From an uncultured Flavobacteriales bacterium (GTDB taxonomy: Bacteria; Bacteroidota; Bacteroidia; Flavobacteriales; UBA1820): a stretch of 21,738 bases of DNA. Of this stretch, positions 6,991 to 14,356 are shown one piece after another. The stretch lies in the NCBI GenBank assembly GCA_902478645.1, contig CABSLV010000027.1:1-21738 (forward strand), written 5' to 3'. Made by a program: the position numbers and the translations under genes. Positions within the stretch are counted from its first letter, which is position 1. Every line of letters begins with the position of its first letter. The notes under the pieces are model-generated. The model did no database searches. It saw only the letters and a program-made list of their open reading frames with translations, and had not been told where the DNA came from.

Positions 6991-8937
6991 ATGAACAAAA
7001 CCCTCCGACTCTCTCGCATCCCGCAACTGCTGGAAAGCAACTCGCGATACGCCGAAACCTACATTTACGTACCTTCGGCCTGGAGCCGCCCTTTCAGTCC
7101 CTATGAATACGTCTTTGTCCGGGCCAAGGACTACTACCGCGATGTCGTCAACCGCATCCTCGAACAAGCCCGACCGGGCGTGAATTACGCCACCAACCTC
7201 TCCTCCATCCGGGGCGAGGCCGACCGATGGAGCACACGCGCAGTACTCTACAACGCTTTTCCGCGCCTGACCAGCGCCTTCGACCACGACGGCAACAACG
7301 TCATCGGCCAGTCGCAGATCGACCTGACCCTCAATGAAAAAGGCATCCGCGACAGCGGCACCTTCCTCAAGACCATCGCCATGCTCCCCTATATCCGCGC
7401 CCTGGGAGCCAACACCCTGTACCTGCTGCCCGTCAACCGTATCGGTACCACGCACCGCAAAGGCGACCTGGGCTCGCCGTACGCCACCGCCGACCTGATG
7501 GACTTCGACCCGCTGCTGGCCGATCCGCTGCTGGAAGGGATGAGCATCGCCGACCAGTTCGCCGCCCTGGTGGAAGCCGCCCACATCCTGGGCATCCGCG
7601 TCGTGCTGGAATTTGCCCTACGGACCGCTTCGGTGGATTGCGTCCAGGCCTCCTCGCACCCCGAGTGGTTCTACTGGATCCACCGTCAGGATGCCGACCG
7701 CTTTGAAAAGCCCCATTTTACCCCCGAAGAACTCCGGAGCATCCGGCAGGTTCCGACCTCGGGTCAGCAGGAAAACTACCTCCCCCCCTGCCCGGACTAT
7801 CGCCAGATGTTCACTCTCCCGCCGGCCAAAGGAAAGGTAAAACGCCTCAAAGGGCAGCCGGTAGGGCAAACTCCCGAAGGCGAAGCCGTCATCCCCCCCG
7901 CTTTTGCCGACTGGCCACCGGACGACATTCAGCCTTCGTGGGACGACGTAACCTACCTGCGCATGTACCGCGATCCGAAAGACGAGTACAACTACATGGC
8001 GTACAACACCCTCCGGTACTACGACCCCGCTTTGGCCAAGCAGGAAAACGCGGTGCGCCCCCTGTGGGACTACCTCGCGCAGGTGATCCCCACCTACCAG
8101 AAGAAATACGGGATCGACGGCTCGATGATCGACATGGGGCATGCCCTCCCGGAATCCCTGGTTCGGGACATCCGGCAGGAGGCCCGAAAGATCGACCCCA
8201 CCTTTGCTTTCTTCGAAGAAAACTTCTACCCCAAAGGCCAGGCCGACCCCGAGGGATACGATGCGGCACTGGGTTTCGGCTTCGAGTGCGACCTGCATTC
8301 CCTGTGGCGCATGGTGGATTACGCCCGCCAGGATCACCCCGAGGCGGTATTCGGCACCTTGGAGACCCACAACACGCCGCGCGCGGCGGCGCGCGGCGGC
8401 GCCCGCTTTTCCTTGGCCGGATATGCGGTATTCTGTTTCCTCCCGTCCGTCCTTCCGATGATCCATTCGGGCTTCGAACTGCTGGAAACCTTCCCAGTCA
8501 ATACCGGACTGGGCTTTACCAGAGACCAGACGGAATTTTACGCCCGGGAAAAACTCCCGCTCTTTTACCTGGGCGGGCTCAACTGGCTCTCCCGGGACAA
8601 CCTGAGCGGAGTGATCGCCCGACTGAACGACCTGCGCAAAGTACACCTGGATCTGGTAAGCGATACTTCGCCCCGGACACTCGACTTGCCGTATGTGGAA
8701 TCGCCCGAAGGATCGGTCAAGGCCTATCGCCGCGTCCGGGAGGACAACCCCCACCGACAGATCGTCGTTCTGCTGAATACCGACGAGGCTTCCTCCCGAA
8801 AATTTTACCTGCACATCCCCTATGCCGGCGACCGGAAAGCACCCGACATGATCACAGGATTCATTCATACATTCACTTCCGATTGGCTGTCCTACGAGAT
8901 GGCTCCGGGACAAGTGATCGTCCTGGCGCTCGAATAG
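6991..8937 (+). CDS. GH13-like alpha-amylase family protein with altered motifs
   Basis: 648 residues, no signal peptide, so cytoplasmic. The (beta/alpha)8 fold of GH13 is suggested by ALGANTLYLLPVN early in the barrel, GIRVVLEFALRT in place of conserved region I, YGIDGSMIDMGHALP as region II (putative nucleophile Asp381), TFAFFEENF as region III (putative acid/base Glu409 or Glu410) and LETHNTPRA as region IV. Two normally invariant residues differ: the region II Arg is Met379, and the region IV HD is His460-Asn461. The N-terminal 130 residues and the HPEWF segment recall GH13 subfamily 3 maltosyltransferases (GlgE), but the match is not good enough to name it. A C-terminal beta domain (about 560-648) is present. 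It could be a glucan-active enzyme with unusual specificity or have lost activity. A long hairpin terminator follows at 8962-9008. Confidence 0.75.
   Translation: MNKTLRLSRIPQLLESNSRYAETYIYVPSAWSRPFSPYEYVFVRAKDYYRDVVNRILEQARPGVNYATNLSSIRGEADRWSTRAVLYNAFPRLTSAFDHDGNNVIGQSQIDLTLNEKGIRDSGTFLKTIAMLPYIRALGANTLYLLPVNRIGTTHRKGDLGSPYATADLMDFDPLLADPLLEGMSIADQFAALVEAAHILGIRVVLEFALRTASVDCVQASSHPEWFYWIHRQDADRFEKPHFTPEELRSIRQVPTSGQQENYLPPCPDYRQMFTLPPAKGKVKRLKGQPVGQTPEGEAVIPPAFADWPPDDIQPSWDDVTYLRMYRDPKDEYNYMAYNTLRYYDPALAKQENAVRPLWDYLAQVIPTYQKKYGIDGSMIDMGHALPESLVRDIRQEARKIDPTFAFFEENFYPKGQADPEGYDAALGFGFECDLHSLWRMVDYARQDHPEAVFGTLETHNTPRAAARGGARFSLAGYAVFCFLPSVLPMIHSGFELLETFPVNTGLGFTRDQTEFYAREKLPLFYLGGLNWLSRDNLSGVIARLNDLRKVHLDLVSDTSPRTLDLPYVESPEGSVKAYRRVREDNPHRQIVVLLNTDEASSRKFYLHIPYAGDRKAPDMITGFIHTFTSDWLSYEMAPGQVIVLALE
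8381..8400 (+). repeat. Exact tandem decamer inside the GH13 gene
   Basis: GCGCGGCGGC occurs twice in direct succession and encodes part of an Ala/Arg/Gly-rich run right after the region IV motif. As the unit is not a multiple of three, gain or loss of one copy would shift the frame; the present number is in frame. Confidence 0.85.
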
Positions 8938-8961
8938 AAGCGCTCTCCACGCTCTTCGGGA

Positions 8962-9008
8962 GGGCAAGCGAAAGGCCGGAGGCTTTGCCTCCGGCCTTTC
9001 GCTTGCCC
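8962..9008. terminator. Long hairpin terminator after the GH13 gene
   Basis: A perfect 22-bp stem (8962-8983 with 8987-9008) and a TTT loop. The arms read GGGCAAGCGAAAGGCCGGAGGC and its complement in two parts: an outer GCAAGC/GCTTGC and an inner GGCCGGAGGC/GCCTCCGGCC. It begins 25 bases past the stop codon. The outer stem and A-tract match the hairpin at 1540-1597. Confidence 0.85.
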
Positions 9009-9121
9009 GAACACTTCAAACAAGAAAACCATCTTTTCCTTTTCCCGGGGGAAAAATCCTCTCAAGCAATTTTCCTGCAGGTTTTTCCCCGGGAAATTTT
9101 CGCCATCCCCGAGGATTTCAT

Positions 9122-9129
9122 TAGATTTG
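9122..9129 (+). promoter_or_regulatory. -7 element for the lipoprotein gene
   Basis: TAGATTTG, a full match to TAnnTTTG, 25 bases before the ATG at 9154. The -33 position (9098-9101) reads TTTC. Two TTTCCC-GGGAAA dyads (9041-9054 and 9084-9096) lie upstream. Confidence 0.55.
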
Positions 9130-9153
9130 TAATGAACTATCGCAAGCCTTTCC

Positions 9154-10278
9154 ATGAAACGCAACCTGATCCTGCTCGCAGCCATCCTGATGTTAAACGG
9201 ATGTTCGCTGCTCAAATTTTCCCTCGACACGGGCGACACGCCCCTCACCCGGGAGCAGATCAACACCCGGCTCACCGTCCGCGCATTTTACAAAGACTTC
9301 TCCCTCTCGGTGATCAACACCGCCGACAGCATCTACCAGTCCACCGACAGCCTGCAACTCAAACTACGTGCCATCGAGTGGAAACTCCGCTCGACCTCCA
9401 TCTGCGCACAGGCCGCCTTTGGAAGCATTCCGGAAATCTCCCTGCTGAACACCTGGCTGCTGTGCAGTTCGATGAACCTGTACATGAAGGATGCCCCGGA
9501 TAGCCTCCTGTTTGCCGAGTATTCTCCCCTGGCCCGCCAATGTGCCGCCTCGCTCGACAGCCAGATCGTCTCGATCGCTTCCAAAATCCTGAGCAAGGAA
9601 CGATACGCCCAAATGCAGGCCTTCGTCCGCCAAAATACCGCTCCTTCGGTGCCGCCTACCTCGCAGGACATGACCCTTCGCTGGATCAGTTACATCGGCG
9701 CATCGGACTCCACCTACCTCCATAGTACGGGCAGCGTAGCCCAGTCCATTGCCGACATGAGCGAAAAGATAAGCGGCTACTCCTCGCAATGGGGCAACGA
9801 ACTCTCGTGGAACAAAGAGATGCTCGACACCTGGCTGGACACCGACCATACCCAAGCGGAGATCCGCAGCCGCATGGACAGTCTCTACCGACAGTTCGAC
9901 CGGATAGTCGTCGTACTGGAGCACACCCCGCAGATAGCCGATGCCGCCCTGGACGACCTGAACGAACAGGTAACCAAAATCCTGGATAGTTTCAATGCTT
10001 CGGTCGATCATGTATTTGTCGATCTGGGACAGCAGCGCACCGAACTCCAGGACTTCATCGACAGCCAACGGGTACGCCTGATGGCACAGACCGATTCACT
10101 GGCCGTCCATGCAGTCAACACCGCCATGGAAGCCTTGCCTTCCCTGCTGGGACGGATGTTGTTTTATCTCACCGCCTCTCTGGTCGTACTGTTCAGTATT
10201 CCGTTCGCCTTGGGATACCTGCTCGGCCGCGCCCGCGAGCGGAGGAAAAAGAACGATACTCCCGAAAACCGGCCTTGA
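9154..10278 (+). CDS. Lipoprotein with C-terminal membrane helix, function unknown
   Basis: 374 residues. A lipoprotein signal peptide ends in the lipobox MLNGC, with Cys17 as the likely lipidated residue. Residues about 30-330 are polar, mostly helical in character, with many Asp, Ser and Gln and heptad-like stretches that may form coiled coils (for example the SLYRQFDRIVVVLEHT and DLNEQVTKILDSF regions). Residues 335-358 form a strong hydrophobic helix (LFYLTASLVVLFSIPFALGYLLG), followed by a basic tail RARERRKKN. A protein tethered by lipid at one end and a membrane helix at the other must sit at the inner membrane with its body in the periplasm. I do not recognise a family. It has its own promoter (9122-9129) and precedes the HicB-like gene by 80 bases. 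Confidence 0.85.
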   Translation: MKRNLILLAAILMLNGCSLLKFSLDTGDTPLTREQINTRLTVRAFYKDFSLSVINTADSIYQSTDSLQLKLRAIEWKLRSTSICAQAAFGSIPEISLLNTWLLCSSMNLYMKDAPDSLLFAEYSPLARQCAASLDSQIVSIASKILSKERYAQMQAFVRQNTAPSVPPTSQDMTLRWISYIGASDSTYLHSTGSVAQSIADMSEKISGYSSQWGNELSWNKEMLDTWLDTDHTQAEIRSRMDSLYRQFDRIVVVLEHTPQIADAALDDLNEQVTKILDSFNASVDHVFVDLGQQRTELQDFIDSQRVRLMAQTDSLAVHAVNTAMEALPSLLGRMLFYLTASLVVLFSIPFALGYLLGRARERRKKNDTPENRP

Positions 10279-10309
10279 CCTACCCTGCGGATTGGGCGAA
10301 AAATCAAAA

Positions 10310-10330
10310 GGAGATGAATCTCTCATCTCC
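10310..10330 (+). promoter_or_regulatory. Dyad upstream of the HicB-like gene, possible operator or terminator
   Basis: An 8-bp inverted repeat GGAGATGA / TCATCTCC (10310-10317 and 10323-10330) with a 5-base centre, 28 bases ahead of the start codon. An autoregulatory operator for the HTH protein is plausible; a weak terminator for the lipoprotein gene is the alternative, since TTTCTT follows. Confidence 0.4.
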
Positions 10331-10358
10331 ATTTCTTGTAAAAATCAGAAAGACAAAT

Positions 10359-10763
10359 ATGAAAAAATTAGCAGCAATCATGGAGAAAGCCTCCGATGGA
10401 GGATATGGAGTTTATCTGACCAATGGCATATTTTCCGGTATGGGAGTCACCCCGCAGGCGGCAAAAAAAGATATGATCGATTCAATACGGTTTTACGTTG
10501 CCACTTGTCAGGAAGAAGGGCGTCATTACCCCAAATGGATGAACGGCGATTATGAAATTGTATATCAGTTTGACATCCAAAGCCTTTTGCGCTACTACCA
10601 TGATATCTTTACGAAAGACGCCTTGCATCGCCTCACGGGCATCCGTCAAAAACAACTCAGTGCTTACGAAGCAGGGACTATCCGTCCCCGTCCTACACAG
10701 TCCCGGAAGATCGAAAGTGCCCTCCACGCACTGGGCGAAGAGCTCATCGCTATTGAATCATAG
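10359..10763 (+). CDS. Orphan HicB-like protein with C-terminal helix-turn-helix
   Basis: 134 residues from ATG at 10359; longer in-frame starts back to 10275 overlap the preceding gene and lack support. The N-terminal half (KASDGGYGVYL, then a GMGVTPQAAKKDMIDSIRFYV helix) follows the HicB antitoxin pattern of a beta hairpin followed by a helix that carries the 'EA..N' type segment. Residues about 82-130 form an XRE-type helix-turn-helix (FTKDALHRLTGIRQKQLSAYEAG). HicB proteins neutralise the HicA mRNA interferase and repress their own operon. No HicA-like frame exists: only 80 bases precede and 46 follow. The gene appears more AT-rich than its neighbours, which suits acquisition by transfer. 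It may be a stand-alone regulator; the GYGVYL form in place of a clear RNase-H-like core makes the exact family uncertain. Confidence 0.78.
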   Translation: MKKLAAIMEKASDGGYGVYLTNGIFSGMGVTPQAAKKDMIDSIRFYVATCQEEGRHYPKWMNGDYEIVYQFDIQSLLRYYHDIFTKDALHRLTGIRQKQLSAYEAGTIRPRPTQSRKIESALHALGEELIAIES

Positions 10764-10809
10764 CAGCCGTAAGAAATCCACACAACAAAAAACATAAAAA
10801 ACAAAAAAC

Positions 10810-11577
10810 ATGAAACGATTCCTTCTTCTTTCCTTGGCCGCTCTGCTGCTCTGCCCGCTGGCTGCACAGGCCGGCAAACCGGTACGCATCACCGTATTGA
10901 GCTACAACATTCAGGGTGCCAAGCGTTTTCCCACCGAAAAGTATGCCGAATTTATCCAAAAATACCAGCCCGACCTGGTCGCTTTCCAGGAAGTGGACTA
11001 CATGACCAAACGATTCAAGGAAAAACCCGATTTCCTGAGCGACGTAGCCCGGATGACCGGCATGCACCCGGTCTATGCCGCCGCCATGGCCTTTTCGGAC
11101 GGACAGTACGGCATCGGACTGATGACCCGCTTCCCCATCGAAGGTGTAAAAGCCTTTGCGCTGCCCCAGCCGGAAGGCTCGTACGAACCGCGCCGGGCCG
11201 TTACGGCAGAAGTCCGGATAAACGAGGATCTGACGATGCTCTTTACCTCGACCCACCTCGACCTGCCCTCCGACTCCATCCGCCTGGCACAGACCACGGC
11301 GCTCACCCGTTGGCTCTCGGGAGACGACACCCCCTCGATCGTCTGCGGCGATTTCAACGCAATGCCGGAATCCGGTGCCATCGAGTACATGAAAGAGCAT
11401 TGGACACAAGTGTGCGACGATCAGTTCACCTATCCGGAAACCAACCCGAAGAGAAAAATAGACTACTTCTTCGTTCGGGGTCGCGGCACCTGGAAGGTGG
11501 TTGACTACCAACGTCTGGTCGATGTCCCGCTTTCGGACCACTGCCCCATCCTGGTAACCCTCGAATACACCGAATAA
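10810..11577 (+). CDS. Secreted endonuclease/exonuclease/phosphatase family protein
   Basis: 255 residues with a signal peptide (MKRFLLLSLAALLLCPLAAQA). The full set of fold motifs is present in order: LSYNIQ, FQEVD (metal-binding Glu), STHLD (catalytic His), GDFNAMP (Asp and Asn), KIDYFFV and the terminal SDHCPI with the Asp-His pair. The family hydrolyses phosphodiester or phosphomonoester bonds in nucleic acids, inositol phosphates or sphingomyelin. The short, exported form common in Bacteroidales has no settled substrate. The gene follows the HicB-like gene by 46 bases and precedes the transaldolase gene by 34, so these may be cotranscribed, although no functional link is visible. The A-rich leader (AACATAAAAAACAAAAAAC) is typical of translation initiation in this phylum. 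Confidence 0.92.
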   Translation: MKRFLLLSLAALLLCPLAAQAGKPVRITVLSYNIQGAKRFPTEKYAEFIQKYQPDLVAFQEVDYMTKRFKEKPDFLSDVARMTGMHPVYAAAMAFSDGQYGIGLMTRFPIEGVKAFALPQPEGSYEPRRAVTAEVRINEDLTMLFTSTHLDLPSDSIRLAQTTALTRWLSGDDTPSIVCGDFNAMPESGAIEYMKEHWTQVCDDQFTYPETNPKRKIDYFFVRGRGTWKVVDYQRLVDVPLSDHCPILVTLEYTE

Positions 11578-11611
11578 ACAGAACAAACAGAACCGTAATA
11601 TCCCCTGCCCC

Positions 11612-12271
11612 ATGAAATTCTTTATCGACACGGCCAATCTCGACCAAATCGCCCAGGCCCAGGCCATGGGCATCCTCGACGGAGTAACGACCAACCCTTC
11701 CCTGATGGCCAAGGAAGGCATCACCGGACACGAAAACATCCTGGAACACTACCGGAAGATCTGCCGTCTGGTACCCGGCGGGGCTATCAGCGCCGAAGTG
11801 CTGGCCACCGACTATTCCCACATGGTAGCCGAAGGGCGCGAACTGGCCGGGCTCGACCCTCAGATCGTGGTCAAGGTGCCCATCACCGAAGACGGACTGC
11901 GCGCCATCAAGACCTTCCACGACGAAGGCATCCAGACCAACTGTACGCTCGTCTTCTCGGCCGCACAAGCACTCCTGGCGGCCAAAGCCGGGGCCAGCTA
12001 CGTTTCCCCGTTCCTGGGACGGCTGGACGACATCGACTCCGACGGACTGGAACTCATCCGGCAAATACGCCAGATATTTGACAATTACGCCATCGAAACC
12101 CGCATCCTGGCAGCTTCGGTCCGCCACGTAAAGCACATCACCGGATGCGCCTTGTTGGGGGCCGATGTGGTGACCGCTCCTCTGTCGGCTATCAAGGGAA
12201 TGCTCGTGCATCCCTTGACCGAAAACGGATTGAAGAAATTCGTCGAGGATGCGGCTAAAATGACCAAGTAA
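11612..12271 (+). CDS. tal: Small transaldolase (TalC / fructose-6-phosphate aldolase subfamily)
   Basis: 219 residues, the length of the decameric small transaldolase group. It is a (beta/alpha)8 class I aldolase that moves a dihydroxyacetone unit between sugar phosphates in the non-oxidative pentose phosphate pathway. Visible are FFIDTANLDQI at the N-terminus, GVTTNPSL, the Schiff-base lysine Lys88 in VVKVPIT, TNCTLVFSAAQALLA and SPFLGRLDD. In the motif ISAEV the residue at position 62 is Glu. In this subfamily Glu at that place is associated with transaldolase and Gln with fructose-6-phosphate aldolase, so transaldolase is favoured. A 24-bp-stem hairpin (12301-12351) ends the transcript. 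Confidence 0.95.
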   Translation: MKFFIDTANLDQIAQAQAMGILDGVTTNPSLMAKEGITGHENILEHYRKICRLVPGGAISAEVLATDYSHMVAEGRELAGLDPQIVVKVPITEDGLRAIKTFHDEGIQTNCTLVFSAAQALLAAKAGASYVSPFLGRLDDIDSDGLELIRQIRQIFDNYAIETRILAASVRHVKHITGCALLGADVVTAPLSAIKGMLVHPLTENGLKKFVEDAAKMTK

Positions 12272-12300
12272 ACAAAACTCCCCTTCTCCCTCAAGCGGAA

Positions 12301-12351
12301 GCGGGGAAGCAAAAGGGCGGAGCCATAGGCTCCGCCCTTTTGCTTCCCCGC
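12301..12351. terminator. Long hairpin between transaldolase and dnaA (convergent)
   Basis: A perfect 24-bp stem (12301-12324 with 12328-12351) with an ATA loop. The arms hold GAAGCAAAAGGGCGGAGCC and its complement, so the A-tract and T-tract are paired within the stem. It lies between two convergent genes and can serve both strands. It shares AAGCAAAAGG with the hairpin at 1540-1597. Confidence 0.85.
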
Positions 12352-12405
12352 CTTGAACAAGTATTGGGGATACTTTTTTCGCTTACCCTCTGTCCTCTCT
12401 CCTAC

Positions 12406-12426
12406 AAAAAAGGAGAAGCAGTCTCC
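12406..12426 (-). terminator. Short intrinsic terminator of dnaA
   Basis: On the minus strand, GGAGA-CTGCT-TCTCC followed by six T (12411 down to 12406), 19 bases past the dnaA stop codon. Confidence 0.6.
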
Positions 12427-12444
12427 CCCTCCCCCGGAGAAGGA

Positions 12445-13785
12445 TCAGGCGCAGCCCAGGATCTTGGTGCGGATATCATCCACCATCGAACGGAATTTGC
12501 GGTCGGTATCCATCAGATTGGCCACAGCCTTGCACGAGTGGAGTACGGTGGAATGGTCGCGCCCGGCGATATGCGCTCCGATGTGCTGCAAGGAATAGTT
12601 TTTGGTGAGCGACTTGGCAAAATACATCGCCACCTGCCGAGCCTGAACGATGTCGCGTTTGCGGCTCTTGGATTCGAGCGAAGAGATGTCCACGTTCATC
12701 GCCTGGCAAACGACCGTCTTTATGTAGTCGAGCGTGATCTCCTTCTTTGAAGAGCGGATAAACTGTCCCACCAAAGCCACCGCCAGGTCCATCGTGATCT
12801 CCCGGTGTACCAGTACAGCCTGCGCCAAAAGGGAATTGACCACTCCTTCCAGTTCGCGGACATTGGTATTGACCATCCGGGCGATGTAACATACCACATC
12901 TTCGGCAATCTGGATGTTGTCGCGGCGAAGTTTGGCCTCCAGGATCCGCAAACGGTGTTCGTAGTCGGGCGTGGTCAGCTCGGCCTGCAAGCCCCACTTG
13001 AAACGGGAGAGCAAACGCTCCTCCATATCGCGCATGTCCACCGGCGATTTGTCGGCCGTGAGGATGATCTGCCGTCCGCTCTGGTGCAGGTGGTTGAAGA
13101 TATGGAAAAAGACCTCCTGCGAACCGGCTTTCCCGCTAAAGAACTGCACGTCGTCCACGATGAGCACATCCACACTTTGGTAGAAGTTGATGAAGTCGTT
13201 GCGTTTGTCCTGCCGGAACGAATCGACATACTGCTGGATAAACTTTTCGGAAGGGACATAAAGCACCTTCATCGAAGGGTCGGACTGCACCACGGCGTTT
13301 CCGATGGCCTGCGCCAAATGGGTTTTCCCCAGGCCCACCCCGCCATAGATCAGGATGGGGTTGAATGCCGTCTTGCCCGGGCGCGCGGCAATCGTCCGCG
13401 CTGCACTGACGGCCAACTGGTTGGACTTACCCTCTACCAGATTTTCAAATGTATAGGAAGCATTGAGCTGCGAAGAAAAGCGTACCGGCTGAACGGCGAC
13501 CTCCGCCCCCGATGCCACCGGGTGTTTCTCGACATTGGGCAAACTGTACCGCAGGCGGGCATCGCTACCCAGCACCGTGTCCAAAGCCTGCCGCAACTGA
13601 TCGGCATAGTTCTGTTCGATCCATTGATAGAAGATCCGGTCGGGGATCTCTACGGTCAACGTCTTCCCGTCCATCGACAGTCCCCGCGTAGGCGAGAACC
13701 ACGTCGCGTATTCCTTCTGCGAAACCTTCCCTTCGATTTCCGCCAGACAAGCGCTCCAAAGAGAGGCAGCTGTTTCCCTTTTCAT
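12445..13785 (-). CDS. dnaA: Chromosomal replication initiator protein DnaA
   Basis: 446 residues with all four domains: domain I (about 1-80, with WSACLAEIEGKVSQKEYATWF), a short linker, the AAA+ domain (about 108-330) starting YTFENLVEGKSNQLA, with Walker A GGVGLGKTHL (Lys154), Walker B VLIVDDVQFF and the sensor region LLSRFKWGL, and domain IV with the DnaA-box binding helix GRDHSTVLHSCKAV. It binds TTATCCACA-type boxes and opens the origin. It is transcribed alone, away from the 800-base noncoding stretch that separates it from yebC; a TATTTTTA -7-like element lies at 13813-13820 on the minus strand. A DnaA-box-like TTATCAACG lies just before the start (13794-13802, minus strand), which would suit autoregulation. 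Confidence 0.97.
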   Translation of the reverse strand: MKRETAASLWSACLAEIEGKVSQKEYATWFSPTRGLSMDGKTLTVEIPDRIFYQWIEQNYADQLRQALDTVLGSDARLRYSLPNVEKHPVASGAEVAVQPVRFSSQLNASYTFENLVEGKSNQLAVSAARTIAARPGKTAFNPILIYGGVGLGKTHLAQAIGNAVVQSDPSMKVLYVPSEKFIQQYVDSFRQDKRNDFINFYQSVDVLIVDDVQFFSGKAGSQEVFFHIFNHLHQSGRQIILTADKSPVDMRDMEERLLSRFKWGLQAELTTPDYEHRLRILEAKLRRDNIQIAEDVVCYIARMVNTNVRELEGVVNSLLAQAVLVHREITMDLAVALVGQFIRSSKKEITLDYIKTVVCQAMNVDISSLESKSRKRDIVQARQVAMYFAKSLTKNYSLQHIGAHIAGRDHSTVLHSCKAVANLMDTDRKFRSMVDDIRTKILGCA

Positions 13786-14356
13786 TTGTTAAACGTTGAT
13801 AAATCAGGATGGTAAAAATACTATCCGAAAAGTGTTTCTTTTCCCTGTTCGGGCAAGACAAAAGTGGACGAAAAAAAGGGGAAAAAAAAACCGATGTTCC
13901 CTTGACCGACAAGTTTTTTTTGTCTATGAATTTCCAAAGTTTTTTACCAACACCATGAAAAGCAATCGCTTACAAAAGATATTTTGTTTTCGTTAATTCT
14001 ATTTAACTTTAAAGCGTTAAAATCGTCCCCACAACACCCCACAGCTACCACCTCGTTTTTTCATCCCGACACCCTCCGATCCGCCCGCTAAAACATTCGC
14101 AAATAAAGGGCTTTTTTTTCTCGAAAAACACAAAACTTTTTTTGCGCCCCCCTGTTTTTTTCTCCTCAGAAAAACGAAAAAAAACGACAGCCCACATCTT
14201 TCTTTCTCTCCCTGCTCTTTTTACGAAAAAATCGACTGGAACGCTACCCTTTCCAACTGTTTATGCTACATTTTATCAACCCTCAAGGACTGCAAACAAG
14301 AATATCTTTTTCCACAAAAACACAAGATGTCCCGGAAGCGCACAGCACGCTCTTTC
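13786..14356. other. AT-rich noncoding region by dnaA, candidate replication origin
   Basis: About 570 bases with no plausible gene, clearly richer in A/T than its surroundings and full of homopolymer runs (T8 at 13913-13921, A9 at 13882-13890, T8 at 14112-14119). DnaA-box-like sequences: TTATCAACG (13794-13802, minus), TTATCAACC (14272-14280) and TTTTCCACA (14308-14316, one mismatch). An inverted repeat TTTAAC / GTTAAA lies at 14002-14021. These are compatible with oriC, but the boxes are few and imperfect. It may instead be only the divergent regulatory region of dnaA and yebC. Confidence 0.3.

Noticed and set aside
6991..8937. Naming the GH13 protein GlgE
   Set aside because: Some segments recall GH13 subfamily 3, but the region II motif and the length do not match well enough for a firm name.
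7618..8967. A 449-codon minus-strand frame opposite the GH13 gene
   Set aside because: Its composition is that of a reverse frame; the plus-strand protein has recognisable motifs throughout.
10279..10358. A hicA toxin gene upstream of the HicB-like gene
   Set aside because: The 80-base gap is too short for a HicA (about 60 residues) and contains no suitable frame; the 46 bases downstream are also too short.
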